NCBI GenBank assembly: GCA_035934385.1
Contig: DASYXY010000070.1
Coordinates: 1 to 64,000, forward strand
Direction of reading: 5' to 3'
From: CF-118 sp035934385
Lineage (GTDB): Bacteria > Chloroflexota > Dormibacteria > Dormibacterales > Dormibacteraceae
DNA length: 64,000 nt
The translations under genes and the position numbers were made by a program. This document shows positions 49,260-58,290 of this stretch, in pieces. Each line of letters starts with the position of its first letter. Within the stretch, counting starts at the first letter, position 1. Below the pieces are notes generated by a model. The model was not told where the DNA came from. It worked only from the letters and a program-made list of their open reading frames with translations, and searched no databases.

Positions 49260-51104
49260 CTACTCGACCGTGACGCTTTTGGCCAGGTTGCGGGGCTGGT
49301 CGACGTTCTGACCCAGCTCGACCGCGACGTGGTAGGCGAACAGCTGCAGCACGACCGAGTTGAGGACCGCCGCGCCGGCCTCGTCAGTGCGTGGAATGGT
49401 GAACAGGTCGGTGGCAACGCCGTCCAGCGAGGTGTCGCCCTCGGTGACGAGGGCCAGCACGGGAGCGTCGCGCGCGACGACCTCGTGTACGTTGCTGACC
49501 ATCTTGTCGCTCGTCGCGCCCGCGGTGCAGACGGCGATCACCGGGAAGCTCTTGTCCAGCAGGGCGATCGGACCGTGCTTCAGCTCGCCGCCGGACACGC
49601 CCTCCGCATGCACGTACGAGATCTCCTTCAGCTTGAGGGCTCCCTCGAGAGCCACCGGAAAGCCGAATCCGCGTCCCGTGTAGAGGAAGTTGCGGTAGTG
49701 GCTGTACTTGTGCGCCAGCGCTGCCACTTCCATTTCACGCTCGAGAATGCCCCGAACGCGGTCTGGCAGCTCTCGCAGCGAGGCCACCAGCTCCTGCCGG
49801 CGCTCCAACGAGACATGGCCGTTCACGGTCGCGAGCCGGAGGGCAAGCAGGTAGAGGCTCACCAGGTGAGCGAGATAAGTCTTGGTCGACGCCACACCTA
49901 TCTCCGGACCGGAATGCAGATAGATGGCGCCGTCCGCGTCGCGCGCGGCCGAGCTGGCAACCACGTTGGTGACGGCTACGGTCATGGCTCCGCGGTCCTT
50001 CGCCAGCCTCATGCCTGCGAGGGTGTCCGCGGTCTCGCCCGACTGCGTGATCACTACGGCCAGCGTGTCGGTACCGAACGTCGGCCGTCGGTATCGGAAC
50101 TCGGCGGCGTCCATGGCGCGCGCAGGGATGCCGGCCCAGTCCTCGATCGCGAGCTCGCCGAGCAGCGCCGCGTGCCGAGAAGTGCCCATGCCGAGCAGCA
50201 GCACCTCCCTCAACCGCGCCAGCTCCTCATCGGCCGGCGAGAACTCGCGGAAGGAAACCGTACCGTCGTCGGTGAGTCGACCCCGCATGGCGTTGGCCAC
50301 TGCCTCGGGTGCCTCGTGGATCTCCTTGAGCATGAAGTGCGGGAAGCCGCCTTTTTGCGCCTGGCTCACGTCCCAGTCGACGTGCACCAGCTTCGGCTTG
50401 ACGGACGTGCCGTCGAGCGTTGAGACCTCGGCGCCGAGCGGCGTCACCGCGGCAACCTCGCCTTCACCGAGCACGAGCACGCGCTTGGTGTACGGGATGA
50501 TCGCGGTGATGTCGGAGGCGATGTAGAACTCGCCCTCGCCGAGGCCCACCACCAGCGGCGCGTTCAGCCGCGCACCGATCAGAAGATCGGGATCCTCTGT
50601 CGAGAACATCGCGAGAGCGTAGGCGCCCCTGATGCGCTTGAGAGCAGCGCGTACCGCGGCCAGGAAATCGCCCTTGTAGTAGGCCTCGATCAGATGCGGC
50701 ACCACCTCGGTGTCGGTCTCGGACGTGAACTCGTGACCCTTCGCCTGCAGCTCCTGGCGCAGCTCTGCGAAGTTCTCGATGATGCCGTTGTGCACGACGA
50801 AGATCTGGCTCTTGCAGTCGGTGTGCGGGTGAGCATTGACGTACGTCGGCTTGCCGTGGGTCGCCCATCGAGTGTGGCCAATGCCAAGATGGCCGGACGG
50901 CATCCCGGCCTTGAGCTTGGCTATCAGGTCGTCGACCTTGGCCTCGGACTTGGTGACGCTGGTGCGGAGCAACGATCCGGGCCTTGGCGTCTCCAGCACC
51001 GCAACTCCAGCCGAGTCATAGCCGCGGTACTCGAGGCGCTTGAGGCTGTCCATGAGGATCGGGGTGGCCTCTTGGTCGCCCAGGTAACCGATGATCCCGC
51101 ACAT
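49260..51104 (-). CDS. glmS: Glucosamine-6-phosphate synthase (glutamine-hydrolysing)
   Basis: 614 residues. Makes GlcN-6-P from fructose-6-P and glutamine, the first step to UDP-GlcNAc. The N-terminal Cys nucleophile (MCGIIGYLG, Cys2), HTRWATHGKPTYVNAHPHTD and VVHNGIIENFAEL form the glutaminase half. Two SIS domains follow (LGMGTSRHAALLGELAIEDW, VITQSGETADTLAGMRLAKD, EIGVASTKTYLAHLVSLYLL) and the C-terminus QPRNLAKSVTVE is the family standard. It lies 79 bp after cdaR with no glmM between. I saw no glmS-ribozyme-like structure. Confidence 0.98.
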   Translation of the reverse strand: MCGIIGYLGDQEATPILMDSLKRLEYRGYDSAGVAVLETPRPGSLLRTSVTKSEAKVDDLIAKLKAGMPSGHLGIGHTRWATHGKPTYVNAHPHTDCKSQIFVVHNGIIENFAELRQELQAKGHEFTSETDTEVVPHLIEAYYKGDFLAAVRAALKRIRGAYALAMFSTEDPDLLIGARLNAPLVVGLGEGEFYIASDITAIIPYTKRVLVLGEGEVAAVTPLGAEVSTLDGTSVKPKLVHVDWDVSQAQKGGFPHFMLKEIHEAPEAVANAMRGRLTDDGTVSFREFSPADEELARLREVLLLGMGTSRHAALLGELAIEDWAGIPARAMDAAEFRYRRPTFGTDTLAVVITQSGETADTLAGMRLAKDRGAMTVAVTNVVASSAARDADGAIYLHSGPEIGVASTKTYLAHLVSLYLLALRLATVNGHVSLERRQELVASLRELPDRVRGILEREMEVAALAHKYSHYRNFLYTGRGFGFPVALEGALKLKEISYVHAEGVSGGELKHGPIALLDKSFPVIAVCTAGATSDKMVSNVHEVVARDAPVLALVTEGDTSLDGVATDLFTIPRTDEAGAAVLNSVVLQLFAYHVAVELGQNVDQPRNLAKSVTVE

Positions 51105-51183
51105 TCCTCTTTACACAACTCCTAGGTCGCGTGCTTGGACTGATTGCTGCTTCTGAACGGCGGGGAGGGCCCTCAGGTTACTC

Positions 51184-52152
51184 CTAGGGACTCGGACTTA
51201 CGTTCGGATTGGGCTGAATCAGGAAGGTGATCGTCGCGATCTGAGTGACGCCGGTGACGTTGTCGGGATAGGTGATGCTGACGTGGACCGTCGTGTTCGA
51301 CGTCGCGCTGCTGAGGTCGATGGCCGGCAGCACGATGTTCTGGATGCGACCGATCACGGCCGGATCGCCGCTGATCACAACCGTGGCAGGGCTGATCACC
51401 ACGCCCACCAGTTGGTAGCGCGGCGGCGGGGGTTGAGCGGGCGCCGCGGCCACAAGCGCCACCGTCTTGTCGAACGAAGCCTGTTGAGCCTCGATGTCGA
51501 TGTTGACGTTGGCGACGTCCCACGTCGTCTGGGGCTCAGTCGGCGTCGTCGGGACCGAGCCGCTGCTGTTGACAAAGCTGATGGGCTGGCTCGGCGACGA
51601 GCTGGAGTTGAAGTTGACCTGCTGGCTGAAGACAACGATGGCTCTGAGCCCGTTCTCCCACGAACCAGGTCCGCTGAAGTTGACAGTGCACGGTGCGGGC
51701 GGCGTTCCGCAGGTGGCCACTCTCTTGGTGATGGTCCAGCCCGGCGCCGGGCGCGCAACGACCTCGACGGGCACCGCCACCGTCCTGAACTCATCGACGT
51801 AGACGACGATCGGGGCCGGATTGCTGACGTTGACGGGGTTTGTTCCGGTGTAGCGCGCGGTCACGGGCAAGGTGACGGCCGGCCCCGGCTTGGCCTGGGA
51901 CGCGTCCGCGGAAGCGGTTAGGTTATCGGCCGTGATGCCGCTGATCACCTCCGCCAGACCTGAGAAGGTCACGTTGACCTTCGTTGGAGGATGGATGATG
52001 ACTATGCCCTGAGCCAGCGCGTGGTAGCTGAGGGGCACCGTCAGCGTGCGAGTAGTGGGCGGGTTCTGCGAGAAGGCGACCGCACCGAGCATGAGTACCG
52101 CGAGCATGAGCGCAAGCACCTTGAGGCGCCAGTCGTCAGTGAGCCAGCTCAT
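51184..52152 (-). CDS. cdaR: CdaR (YbbR-domain) regulator of c-di-AMP synthesis
   Basis: 322 residues: an N-terminal transmembrane helix (about 8-28) and an outer part of about three YbbR repeats (PLSYHALAQGIVIIHPPTKV, VTARYTGTNPVNVSNPAPIV, GVVISPATVVISGDPAVIGR). CdaR binds and tunes CdaA in the membrane. The start overlaps the cdaA stop by 4 bp. The domain is divergent from Firmicutes CdaR, so the call leans on the pairing with cdaA. Confidence 0.9.
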   Translation of the reverse strand: MSWLTDDWRLKVLALMLAVLMLGAVAFSQNPPTTRTLTVPLSYHALAQGIVIIHPPTKVNVTFSGLAEVISGITADNLTASADASQAKPGPAVTLPVTARYTGTNPVNVSNPAPIVVYVDEFRTVAVPVEVVARPAPGWTITKRVATCGTPPAPCTVNFSGPGSWENGLRAIVVFSQQVNFNSSSSPSQPISFVNSSGSVPTTPTEPQTTWDVANVNIDIEAQQASFDKTVALVAAAPAQPPPPRYQLVGVVISPATVVISGDPAVIGRIQNIVLPAIDLSSATSNTTVHVSITYPDNVTGVTQIATITFLIQPNPNVSPSP

Positions 52153-52973
52153 CTGAAGAACCCATTGCTCTTGGCCACCTTCGGGCTGACCCTCCTGCGC
52201 AGGCCATCGCCGTCGAGGTTACGCGTGATCTTGCCCTCCTCGATGACCGAGATCGCGCCTGTCTCCTCGGATACGACCATCACCAGCGCGTCCGATGCGA
52301 GTGACAGCCCCACCGCGGCACGGTGCCGGGTGCCGAGCCGCTCGCGAACGATTCCCTCCTCGGGCAGGGGCAGCAGGCAGCCGGCCGCGATGATCTTGTT
52401 GCCGCGGACGATCACGGCCCCGTCGTGCAGTGGAGAGTTGGGATAGAAGATCGACTGCAGCACCTCCGCCGAGATCTCGCCGTTGATGCGTACGCCGGTT
52501 GCCGCGTAGTCCTCGAGGCCCACAGATCTTTCAAACGCGATGAGGGCGCCCTGGCGTTTCGAGCTGAGCCGCTCGGCGGCGCGGATCGCCTCGGAGATGG
52601 CCACGTTGTACTGGCCGGGGTTGTAGCCGGAAAGCGGCCTGCCGATGCCGCCGAGCCGTCCGAGGCGCCCCACCTGGTCGAGGGCGCGCCGCAACTCAGG
52701 CTGGAACATGATGATGACGGCGATGATGATGAAGAACGTCGCGTTGCGGAACAGCCAGCCCAGCAGCACGAGATTCAATTGGTTGGCGACCACGCCGATG
52801 ACGGCGAGCAGGATCAGTCCGACCAGCACCTGCGTGCCCTGGGTGCCGCGCAGTAGACGGAGGAGCTGGTACAGCACCAGCGCCACGACGATGACATCGA
52901 TCAGCTCCGCCCACCCGAGGTGGTGCATGACCTCGAGGAGCTGGGTGTAGAACTGCTGGAGGTCCTGGCTCAC
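52149..52973 (-). CDS. cdaA: Diadenylate cyclase CdaA
   Basis: 274 residues. Three N-terminal helices (about 20-95) then the DAC domain that joins two ATP into c-di-AMP: GALIAFERSVGLEDYAATGV, SIFYPNSPLHDGAVIVRGNK (D-G-A motif), ERLGTRHRAAVGLSLASDAL (R-H-R motif) and VVSEETGAISV. The motifs are intact, so an active enzyme is expected. Controls turgor and cell-wall balance. Operon argF-cdaA-cdaR on the minus strand with 4-bp overlaps. Confidence 0.96.
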   Translation of the reverse strand: MSQDLQQFYTQLLEVMHHLGWAELIDVIVVALVLYQLLRLLRGTQGTQVLVGLILLAVIGVVANQLNLVLLGWLFRNATFFIIIAVIIMFQPELRRALDQVGRLGRLGGIGRPLSGYNPGQYNVAISEAIRAAERLSSKRQGALIAFERSVGLEDYAATGVRINGEISAEVLQSIFYPNSPLHDGAVIVRGNKIIAAGCLLPLPEEGIVRERLGTRHRAAVGLSLASDALVMVVSEETGAISVIEEGKITRNLDGDGLRRRVSPKVAKSNGFFR

Positions 52974-53893
52974 CGACCTGACCCAAAGAGCTCAGCCATC
53001 AGCGCCATCTGCGTGTAGAGGCGATTGCCTGCCTGCTGGAAAACGACGGACTGCTTGCCGTCGATCACCGCGTCGGTGACTTCTTCCCCGCGATGCGCGG
53101 GCAGGCAGTGCATGAAGACGGCGTCCGGCACTGTCGCCATCAACGCCTCGTTGACCTGGTACTCAGCAAACACGTGCTTCCGTGACTCGCGCTCCGTCTC
53201 GTGGCCCATCGAGGTCCAGACATCGGTGTAGACCGCGGTCGCGCCTTCGACCTTGGACAGGTCGTTGCTGATGCTGAGGCGATCGCCGTCAACCGACAAC
53301 CCCCGCGCCCTGCCTATCACGGCCTCGTCGGGTTCATACCCGCTGGGCGTGATCACGGTCAGCGCGAAGCCGAGGCGCGTGGACGCCTCCATGAGCGAGG
53401 CCGCAATGTTGTTGCCGTCACCTACGTATGCAACGTGGTGGCGGTTCAGTGGGCCGCGCACCTCCTCGAGCGTCATCAGGTCGGCAAGGATCTGGCACGG
53501 ATGCGAGCGCTCGGTGAGCGCGTTGATGACAGGCTTCTCTGCGGCAGAGGCGAGCTCCACGATGTCGGCGTGGCTGCGCAGACGCGCCACGATCCCGTCC
53601 ACGTACTGGTCCAGGACCCTGGCCGCGTCGCCGACGCTCTCCCGGTAGCCCAGCTGGACATCCTGCTCTCCCAGCGTCGTCCTCGATCCGCCGAGGCGCG
53701 CGATCGCCACCTCGAAAGACACGCGCGTGCGATGGGAAGGGCGCTGAAAAAGCATCGCGATGTGACGGCCGGCGAGCGGCCGCTGCGCCCATCGCCCAGC
53801 CTTGATGTCATGCGCGAGGCCAAGCACAGCCCGAAGCTCGGCGGCTTCGAGGTCGCCTACGTCGAGAAAATCACGGCCGAAAAGACCGTTCAC
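52970..53893 (-). CDS. argF: Ornithine carbamoyltransferase
   Basis: 307 residues. Makes citrulline from ornithine and carbamoyl phosphate. Motifs: HPCQILADLMT (H-P-x-Q), VAYVGDGNNIAASLMEASTR, YTDVWTSMG and the ornithine-site MHCLPAHRGEEV. The carbamoyl-phosphate motif is S-H-R-T-R (FQRPSHRTRVSFEVAIARLG) where S-T-R-T-R is usual; the catalytic Arg residues are kept. The start is preceded by no other arg gene here, and its stop overlaps cdaA, an odd partnership. Confidence 0.94.
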   Translation of the reverse strand: MNGLFGRDFLDVGDLEAAELRAVLGLAHDIKAGRWAQRPLAGRHIAMLFQRPSHRTRVSFEVAIARLGGSRTTLGEQDVQLGYRESVGDAARVLDQYVDGIVARLRSHADIVELASAAEKPVINALTERSHPCQILADLMTLEEVRGPLNRHHVAYVGDGNNIAASLMEASTRLGFALTVITPSGYEPDEAVIGRARGLSVDGDRLSISNDLSKVEGATAVYTDVWTSMGHETERESRKHVFAEYQVNEALMATVPDAVFMHCLPAHRGEEVTDAVIDGKQSVVFQQAGNRLYTQMALMAELFGSGR

Positions 53894-53929
53894 GTTTGAG
53901 AATCATGATCCCCCGGCCCCCACCCCAGC

Positions 53930-53949
53930 CCTTCCCCTAAAGGGGGAGG
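53930..53949. repeat. G/C hairpin element over a stop codon
   Basis: CCTTCCCC and GGGGGAGG (8 bp with one G-T pair) around a TAAA loop. The TAG stop of the membrane protein gene at 53937 falls in it. The nearby run CCCCCGGCCCCCACCCCAGCC is typical of dispersed G/C hairpins. Same class as the other hairpin elements. Confidence 0.6.
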
Positions 53950-54473
53950 GAAAAGGAACCGTCGGCGACGACCGGGGCGGTGGCAAGGTCCCGGGCCGAA
54001 TCGAACTCGGGGAGGCGGCTGCGCAGCTCAGGGTCGTCTCGAAGCCTCAGGATGAGGTCCCGGCACGACCCGGCCTCGAGCCCGAAATCGGCCGGCTTGA
54101 ACCGGATCGGGGTTTCGTGCCGGAGGTGGATCGTCAACCTGTCCGTCAGCTTGATGCTCGGCCAGGAGGCATCGCCGGCGAGCGTGACCGTGTCCATGCG
54201 ATCCCACAGAGCCCGCATCTCGTGGCGGTCGTGGATCACCACCAGACGATCGCGGAAGAGTCCTAGCTTGCCCGAGGGCCACGCGCGCAGGCCAGATGCC
54301 GCCCAACCGGTCACGGCCAGGCCCGCCACAACGCCGCCTCCCAGAGCGACGGCCGCCACCAGGCCTCCTGGGAGCCGCAGGGCGACGAAGGCAAGGGCTG
54401 CGAAAGCCACCGTGCAGACGGCGGCGCAGACCGCAACGGTCAGGATCGGCCTGCGCGAGCGGACGTAAATCAT
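53937..54473 (-). CDS. Two-helix membrane protein with cytoplasmic domain, unknown
   Basis: 178 residues: two N-terminal transmembrane helices (about 10-30 and 34-58) and a soluble part with strands such as GLFRDRLVVIHDRHEMRALW, a pattern seen in PH-like membrane-anchored domains. No named family recognised. The last residues (SFSLPL) and the stop come from a hairpin repeat. It diverges from the acyl-CoA synthetase gene. Confidence 0.7.
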   Translation of the reverse strand: MIYVRSRRPILTVAVCAAVCTVAFAALAFVALRLPGGLVAAVALGGGVVAGLAVTGWAASGLRAWPSGKLGLFRDRLVVIHDRHEMRALWDRMDTVTLAGDASWPSIKLTDRLTIHLRHETPIRFKPADFGLEAGSCRDLILRLRDDPELRSRLPEFDSARDLATAPVVADGSFSLPL

Positions 54474-54562
54474 TCCCGCCCCACCACGAATTAGTCTAGG
54501 GCCGACCCGAGCGGGTGGTCCGGCAGCGGCCGGTGCATGATGTGAAGAGCAGGAGGCGCTAA

Positions 54563-56434
54563 ATGGACGTAACGGCTGAGCGAGCCGACATCGACAGAAC
54601 AGTCTCCGGCAAGACCGTCTGCACGATCTTCGCCGACGCCGTCCGCAACTGGCCGGAAAAGACTGCGCTGCGCTGGAAGCGGGACGGAGAATGGCACCAG
54701 CTCACCTGGCGTGAGTACTCGGATCAGGTGGCGGCGGCCACCCTGGCCCTCGGCGATCTCGGGTTCGGCCCCGGCCAGTTCGGGCTGATCATGGCCCGCA
54801 ACGTTCCCGAGCACGTGATCGCCGACCTCGGCATCGTTCACGCAGGCGGGGCGGCGATCAGCGTTTACAACACGCTCGCACCCGAGCAGCTCGAGTACGT
54901 CGCGAACCACTCGGAGGCGACCGTCGCGTTCGTCGAGGACGAAGCATTTCTCGCCAAGTTCCTCGCCATCCGGGACAAAACACCCCACATGCGCCACATC
55001 GTGCTCGTGCGCGGCCGAGCGACCGACGGGGTGATCGCCTGGGACGACTTCATGGCCAAGGGAAGCAAGGCGTACGAGGCGGACCCGAAAACCTTCCACG
55101 CGACATGGCGGGCGGTCGGACCCGAGGACGCGCTCAGCTTGATCTACACGTCCGGCACCACCGGGCCTCCGAAGGGAGTCATGTACTCCCATAACAACGT
55201 CCTCTGGACCATGGAGGCGTCTCGACGAATGCTTCCCTTCGACCATGACGTGCTGGTGAGCTATCTGCCGCTTGCGCACGTCGCGGAGCGATTCACGTCC
55301 CAGTGGAACGGCATCTACGTCGGTCACGAGGTCTACTTCTGTCCCGACCCCAACGAGCTGCTCGCCTACTTGGTTGAAGCGCACCCCACCGTTTTCGTCG
55401 GCGTGCCCCGTGTGTGGGAGAAGCTGATGTCCGGCATCCAGGCGGGACTCGCCGCCGAACCAGACGAAGCGAAACGCCAGATGGCGCAGGGCGCGGTCGC
55501 CGCGGCCATCAGCGCCTACAAGCTCAAGCGGGATGGACAGCCTGTTCCATCCGAGCTCGCCTCTGCGGTGGACAAGGCGCAGCCGCTGTTCACGATGCTG
55601 CGGGCAAAGGTCGGCCTCGACCGATGCAGGACCGCCATCACCTCGACGGCGCCGTGCCGTCCCGAGGTCCATGAATTCTGGGCCGGGCTCGGCCTGCCGT
55701 TGTACGAGGTCTGGGGCATGAGCGAGCTCACCGGTCCGGCGACCGCGGTCCCCCTGGGTGACCACCGGGCACCCTCGGTCGGAGTCGCGTTGCCGGGCGT
55801 CGAGGTCAAGCTGGGCGAAGACGGCGAGCTGCTCGTTCGCGGCGGCAACGTCATGATCGGCTACTACAAAGAACCCGCCAAAACCGCTGACATCGTCGAC
55901 AAAGACGGCTGGGTGCACAGCGGCGACATCGCCACACTCGAGAACGGCCACTTCCGCATCGTCGACCGCAAGAAGGAGCTGATCATCACATCGGCGGGCA
56001 AGAACATCTCGCCCGCCAACCTCGAGGCGCTGGCCAAATCCAGCCCCATCATCGGCCAGGCGGTGGCTGTCGGCGACGGGCGCAAGTTCATTTCGGTGCT
56101 CGTGGTGCTCGACCCGCAGGTCGCGCCGGTGTGGTCCAAGGCGCACGGTGTCGAAGCCGCATCCACCGCGGAGCTCGCCGAGAGCTCGGCCGTGGTCGAC
56201 GAGGTTCGGCGGGCGCTCCAGCAGGCCAACACACACCTGTCTCGCGTGGAGCAGTTCAAGCGATTCACCATCCTGCCGGCCGAATGGTCGCCCGAGTCGG
56301 AGGAGCTGACGCCGACCATGAAGCTCAAGCGGCGCGTCATCAACACCAAGTACGGCCCTCAGATCGAGGCGATGTACAGCGATCACCCAGGTGGGCATGA
56401 CGTCGACGGTGAGCGCGCGGAGGCTGGCGGCTAA
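54563..56434 (+). CDS. Long-chain fatty acid-CoA ligase (AMP-forming)
   Basis: 623 residues of the ACSL-type adenylate-forming family, activating fatty acids with ATP and CoA. The P-loop is SLIYTSGTTGPPKGVMYSHN, followed by VWGMSELTGPATAVPLGDHR (adenine site), GWVHSGDIATLENGHFRIVD (catalytic Asp and hinge) and KKELIITSAGKNISPANLEA (catalytic Lys region). Its length and DVLVSYLPLAHVAERF loop are typical of long-chain enzymes. AGGAGG lies about 11 bases before the ATG. Ends overlapping the small gene at 56431. Confidence 0.96.
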   Translation: MDVTAERADIDRTVSGKTVCTIFADAVRNWPEKTALRWKRDGEWHQLTWREYSDQVAAATLALGDLGFGPGQFGLIMARNVPEHVIADLGIVHAGGAAISVYNTLAPEQLEYVANHSEATVAFVEDEAFLAKFLAIRDKTPHMRHIVLVRGRATDGVIAWDDFMAKGSKAYEADPKTFHATWRAVGPEDALSLIYTSGTTGPPKGVMYSHNNVLWTMEASRRMLPFDHDVLVSYLPLAHVAERFTSQWNGIYVGHEVYFCPDPNELLAYLVEAHPTVFVGVPRVWEKLMSGIQAGLAAEPDEAKRQMAQGAVAAAISAYKLKRDGQPVPSELASAVDKAQPLFTMLRAKVGLDRCRTAITSTAPCRPEVHEFWAGLGLPLYEVWGMSELTGPATAVPLGDHRAPSVGVALPGVEVKLGEDGELLVRGGNVMIGYYKEPAKTADIVDKDGWVHSGDIATLENGHFRIVDRKKELIITSAGKNISPANLEALAKSSPIIGQAVAVGDGRKFISVLVVLDPQVAPVWSKAHGVEAASTAELAESSAVVDEVRRALQQANTHLSRVEQFKRFTILPAEWSPESEELTPTMKLKRRVINTKYGPQIEAMYSDHPGGHDVDGERAEAGG

Positions 56435-56619
56435 CTCTTCGCCGCGGCCTTGCCTCGGCTGTTGGGCTTGAAGCTCATCACCGCGTCGGTGAACAGGCGC
56501 GTCGCCAGTCTCGTCTTGGGCTCACCGGTGCGAGCCGCAATCTTCGTGAGCTGATCGATGACGCGCGGCTCGATGTTGAGCCGGTACAGCTGCTTCACGA
56601 CTGGAGCCTTGTCTTTCAA
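56431..56619 (-). CDS. Small basic protein, ribbon-helix-helix-like
   Basis: 62 residues. TTG 56619 has GGAGG nine bases upstream and starts the conserved-looking part; the much longer frame upstream is antisense noise. The pattern QLYRLNIEPRVIDQLTKIAA followed by a second helix and a Lys-rich end (NSRGKAAAKS) resembles single-domain CopG/ribbon-helix-helix DNA-binding proteins, but the match is loose. It converges on the acyl-CoA ligase gene with a 4-bp overlap. Confidence 0.6.
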   Translation of the reverse strand: MKDKAPVVKQLYRLNIEPRVIDQLTKIAARTGEPKTRLATRLFTDAVMSFKPNSRGKAAAKS

Positions 56620-56702
56620 CTGCCGAATCCTCCTCGAACGCTCTGGGTAGTTGGCGCTCCGAGGATTCTCGTGGCGGTGGCGCCTGATGCCAACGCAGGG
56701 TG

Positions 56703-57323
56703 TTAAGACAGGAGCTTTCTCTGCAGACGCTCTATCGCCGCCGGTTCCAAGTCCCCGGCGAGAAGGTACGGCTCGACACCTCCCCACCTTCGGTCCAGGT
56801 GGTCCAGTGCGCCGAGGATCCACTCGGGCGGGCAGCGCAGCTCGTCGCGCATCGCGTCGATGCGCTCTGGCGGAGCCGCCGCCAGCCACTCCACGTAGCG
56901 GTCGGCGAGGTGCAGGTCGGTCTCGGAGTAGTCGGCGGCGATGGCGTCGGAGTGAACGCCTGCCAGTGACAGCACCATGGCCGCCACCAGCCCAGTTCGA
57001 TCCTTGCCCGCGTAGCAGTGGAAGACCACCGGCCCGTCGACCTCCGACATCGCCTCGAAGATCCGGGCGATGCCTTGCTGCCGGCGATCGAGCATGACAA
57101 GGTAGCGGTCGGACATCGACGGGATCTCCGCCAGCTCCGGCGCCAGGGCGTCGTCCACCAGGGGACGGTGAACGTACTCCGGTCCGTAATCCGGGGCCGC
57201 GAACGGACTCGGGAACTTGACGGCCTCGGACTCGCTGCGTAGGTCGATGACGTGGGTGACGCCGAAGTTCCACATCGCCGTCACACCCTCGGGCGTGAGA
57301 TAGGACACGTTGTCGGAGCGCAC
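56703..57323 (-). CDS. Tyrosine/serine protein phosphatase (DSP-like)
   Basis: 206 residues from the GTG at 57323. The catalytic loop VVFHCYAGKDRTGLVAAMVL (C-x5-R) and upstream VTHVIDLRSESEAVKF are those of the bacterial Y_phosphatase3 (LipA/MPtpB-like) family. These enzymes may act on phosphoproteins or phosphoinositides. The family's typical N-terminal motif (NTRDLGGLPHSGGVTRSGVI) lies upstream of this GTG in an open frame reaching into rpsI, with no ATG/GTG/TTG. The true start is therefore unresolved. It follows rpsI at the end of the ribosomal operon. Confidence 0.88.
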   Translation of the reverse strand: MRSDNVSYLTPEGVTAMWNFGVTHVIDLRSESEAVKFPSPFAAPDYGPEYVHRPLVDDALAPELAEIPSMSDRYLVMLDRRQQGIARIFEAMSEVDGPVVFHCYAGKDRTGLVAAMVLSLAGVHSDAIAADYSETDLHLADRYVEWLAAAPPERIDAMRDELRCPPEWILGALDHLDRRWGGVEPYLLAGDLEPAAIERLQRKLLS

Positions 57324-57427
57324 GATGACCCCGCTTCGTGTGACGCCTCCGCTGTGCGGGAGCCCACCCAGGTCTCGCGTGTTGCGGCAGTCGGGCCAGG
57401 CGAGCTTGCGCGCGCCCGCCGCCGCTG

Positions 57428-57820
57428 CTACCGCTTCGTGTACTGCGGGGCTTTGCGGGCCCTCTTCAGGCCGTATTTCTTGCGCTCCTTCATGCGCGCA
57501 TCGCGTGTGAGAAGTCCTGCTTTCTTGAGTGCGGGGCGGTAGTCGGGGTCGTATTGGATGAGCGCGCGGGAAATGCCATGGGCGATAGCGCCGGCCTGTC
57601 CGCTCGTCCCTCCTCCTTCCACGTGGACGCTGATGTCGAACTTCCGCTGCGTGCTCGTCACGCGGAGCGGCGCCAGGGCGGCCAGCTCCAGCACGCGGCG
57701 GCCGAGGAAGGCCAGCGGGTCCTTCTCATTGACGGTGACCCGGCCTTCACCGGGCTGGATGCGGACTCGCGCCACGGCGTTCTTCCGCCGCCCGGTTCCT
57801 CGGTTGAACGTCTCAGCCAA
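57428..57820 (-). CDS. rpsI: Ribosomal protein S9
   Basis: 130 residues: FNRGTGRRKNAVARVRIQPG at the start, HVEGGGTSGQAGAIAHGISR in the middle and the standard RNA-binding tail KKYGLKRARKAPQYTKR. Its start overlaps the rplM stop by 8 bp. Cotranscribed as rplM-rpsI. Confidence 0.98.
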   Translation of the reverse strand: MAETFNRGTGRRKNAVARVRIQPGEGRVTVNEKDPLAFLGRRVLELAALAPLRVTSTQRKFDISVHVEGGGTSGQAGAIAHGISRALIQYDPDYRPALKKAGLLTRDARMKERKKYGLKRARKAPQYTKR

Positions 57821-58280
57821 TCTTGATTTCTCCCTTCGAGTCGAATGTGAGCGGCTTCGGCTTCTGCGCCGTGTGCCCGTGGTCGGGGCCGGCGTAGACC
57901 CGAAGCCGGGTGAGCATGTCCGCGCCGAGCGTGTTGCGCTGCAGCATCCCGCGAACCGCGTTGGTCACAGGAAACGTCGGATCGAGCTTCTGCGCCGTGT
58001 CGAGCGACCGAGTGCGCAGGCCGCCCGGGTACCCGGTGTAGCGCGTGTATCGCTTGGTGGTGCCTTTCGTGCCGGTCACCTTCACCTTGGCGGCGTTGAT
58101 GACGATCACGTGATCGCCGCTGTTGAGGTGCGGCGTGAACGTCGGCTTGTGCTTGCCGCGCAGCACCTTGGCCACGCCCGAAGCAAGGCGGCCGAGCACC
58201 TGGTCCGTGGCGTCCACCACGAACCAATCCGAGTTCTGCAGGTCGGCGGCTTTCGCTGTCCAGGTCTTGTGTTTGCTCAA
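57813..58280 (-). CDS. rplM: Ribosomal protein L13
   Basis: 155 residues: WFVVDATDQVLGRLASGVAK, GDHVIVINAAKVKVTGTKGT, RYTGYPGGLRTRSL and AVRGMLQRNTLGADMLTRLR are diagnostic for L13. Slightly extended C-terminus. It follows truA by 10 bp and overlaps rpsI. Confidence 0.98.
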   Translation of the reverse strand: MSKHKTWTAKAADLQNSDWFVVDATDQVLGRLASGVAKVLRGKHKPTFTPHLNSGDHVIVINAAKVKVTGTKGTTKRYTRYTGYPGGLRTRSLDTAQKLDPTFPVTNAVRGMLQRNTLGADMLTRLRVYAGPDHGHTAQKPKPLTFDSKGEIKIG

Positions 58281-58290
58281 TCTGGGTCCT

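Noticed and set aside
47964..50423. An 819-codon open frame on the plus strand
   Set aside because: It is exactly antisense to acpS-nnrD and glmS, whose proteins are unmistakable. Long antisense frames are expected at this GC content, and its translation is low-complexity and Arg/His-rich.
51105..51183. glmS ribozyme in the 79-bp gap before glmS
   Set aside because: No core sequence or pseudoknot strings typical of the ribozyme could be recognised, and the gap is shorter than the ribozyme.
54491..56398. A 635-codon open frame on the minus strand
   Set aside because: Antisense to the acyl-CoA ligase with intact adenylation motifs. No recognisable domain.
56620..57273. Long upstream extension of the small basic protein at 56431
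   Set aside because: Antisense-like, Arg/Gly/Pro-rich translation over the phosphatase gene. The TTG with a ribosome-binding site at 56619 is better.
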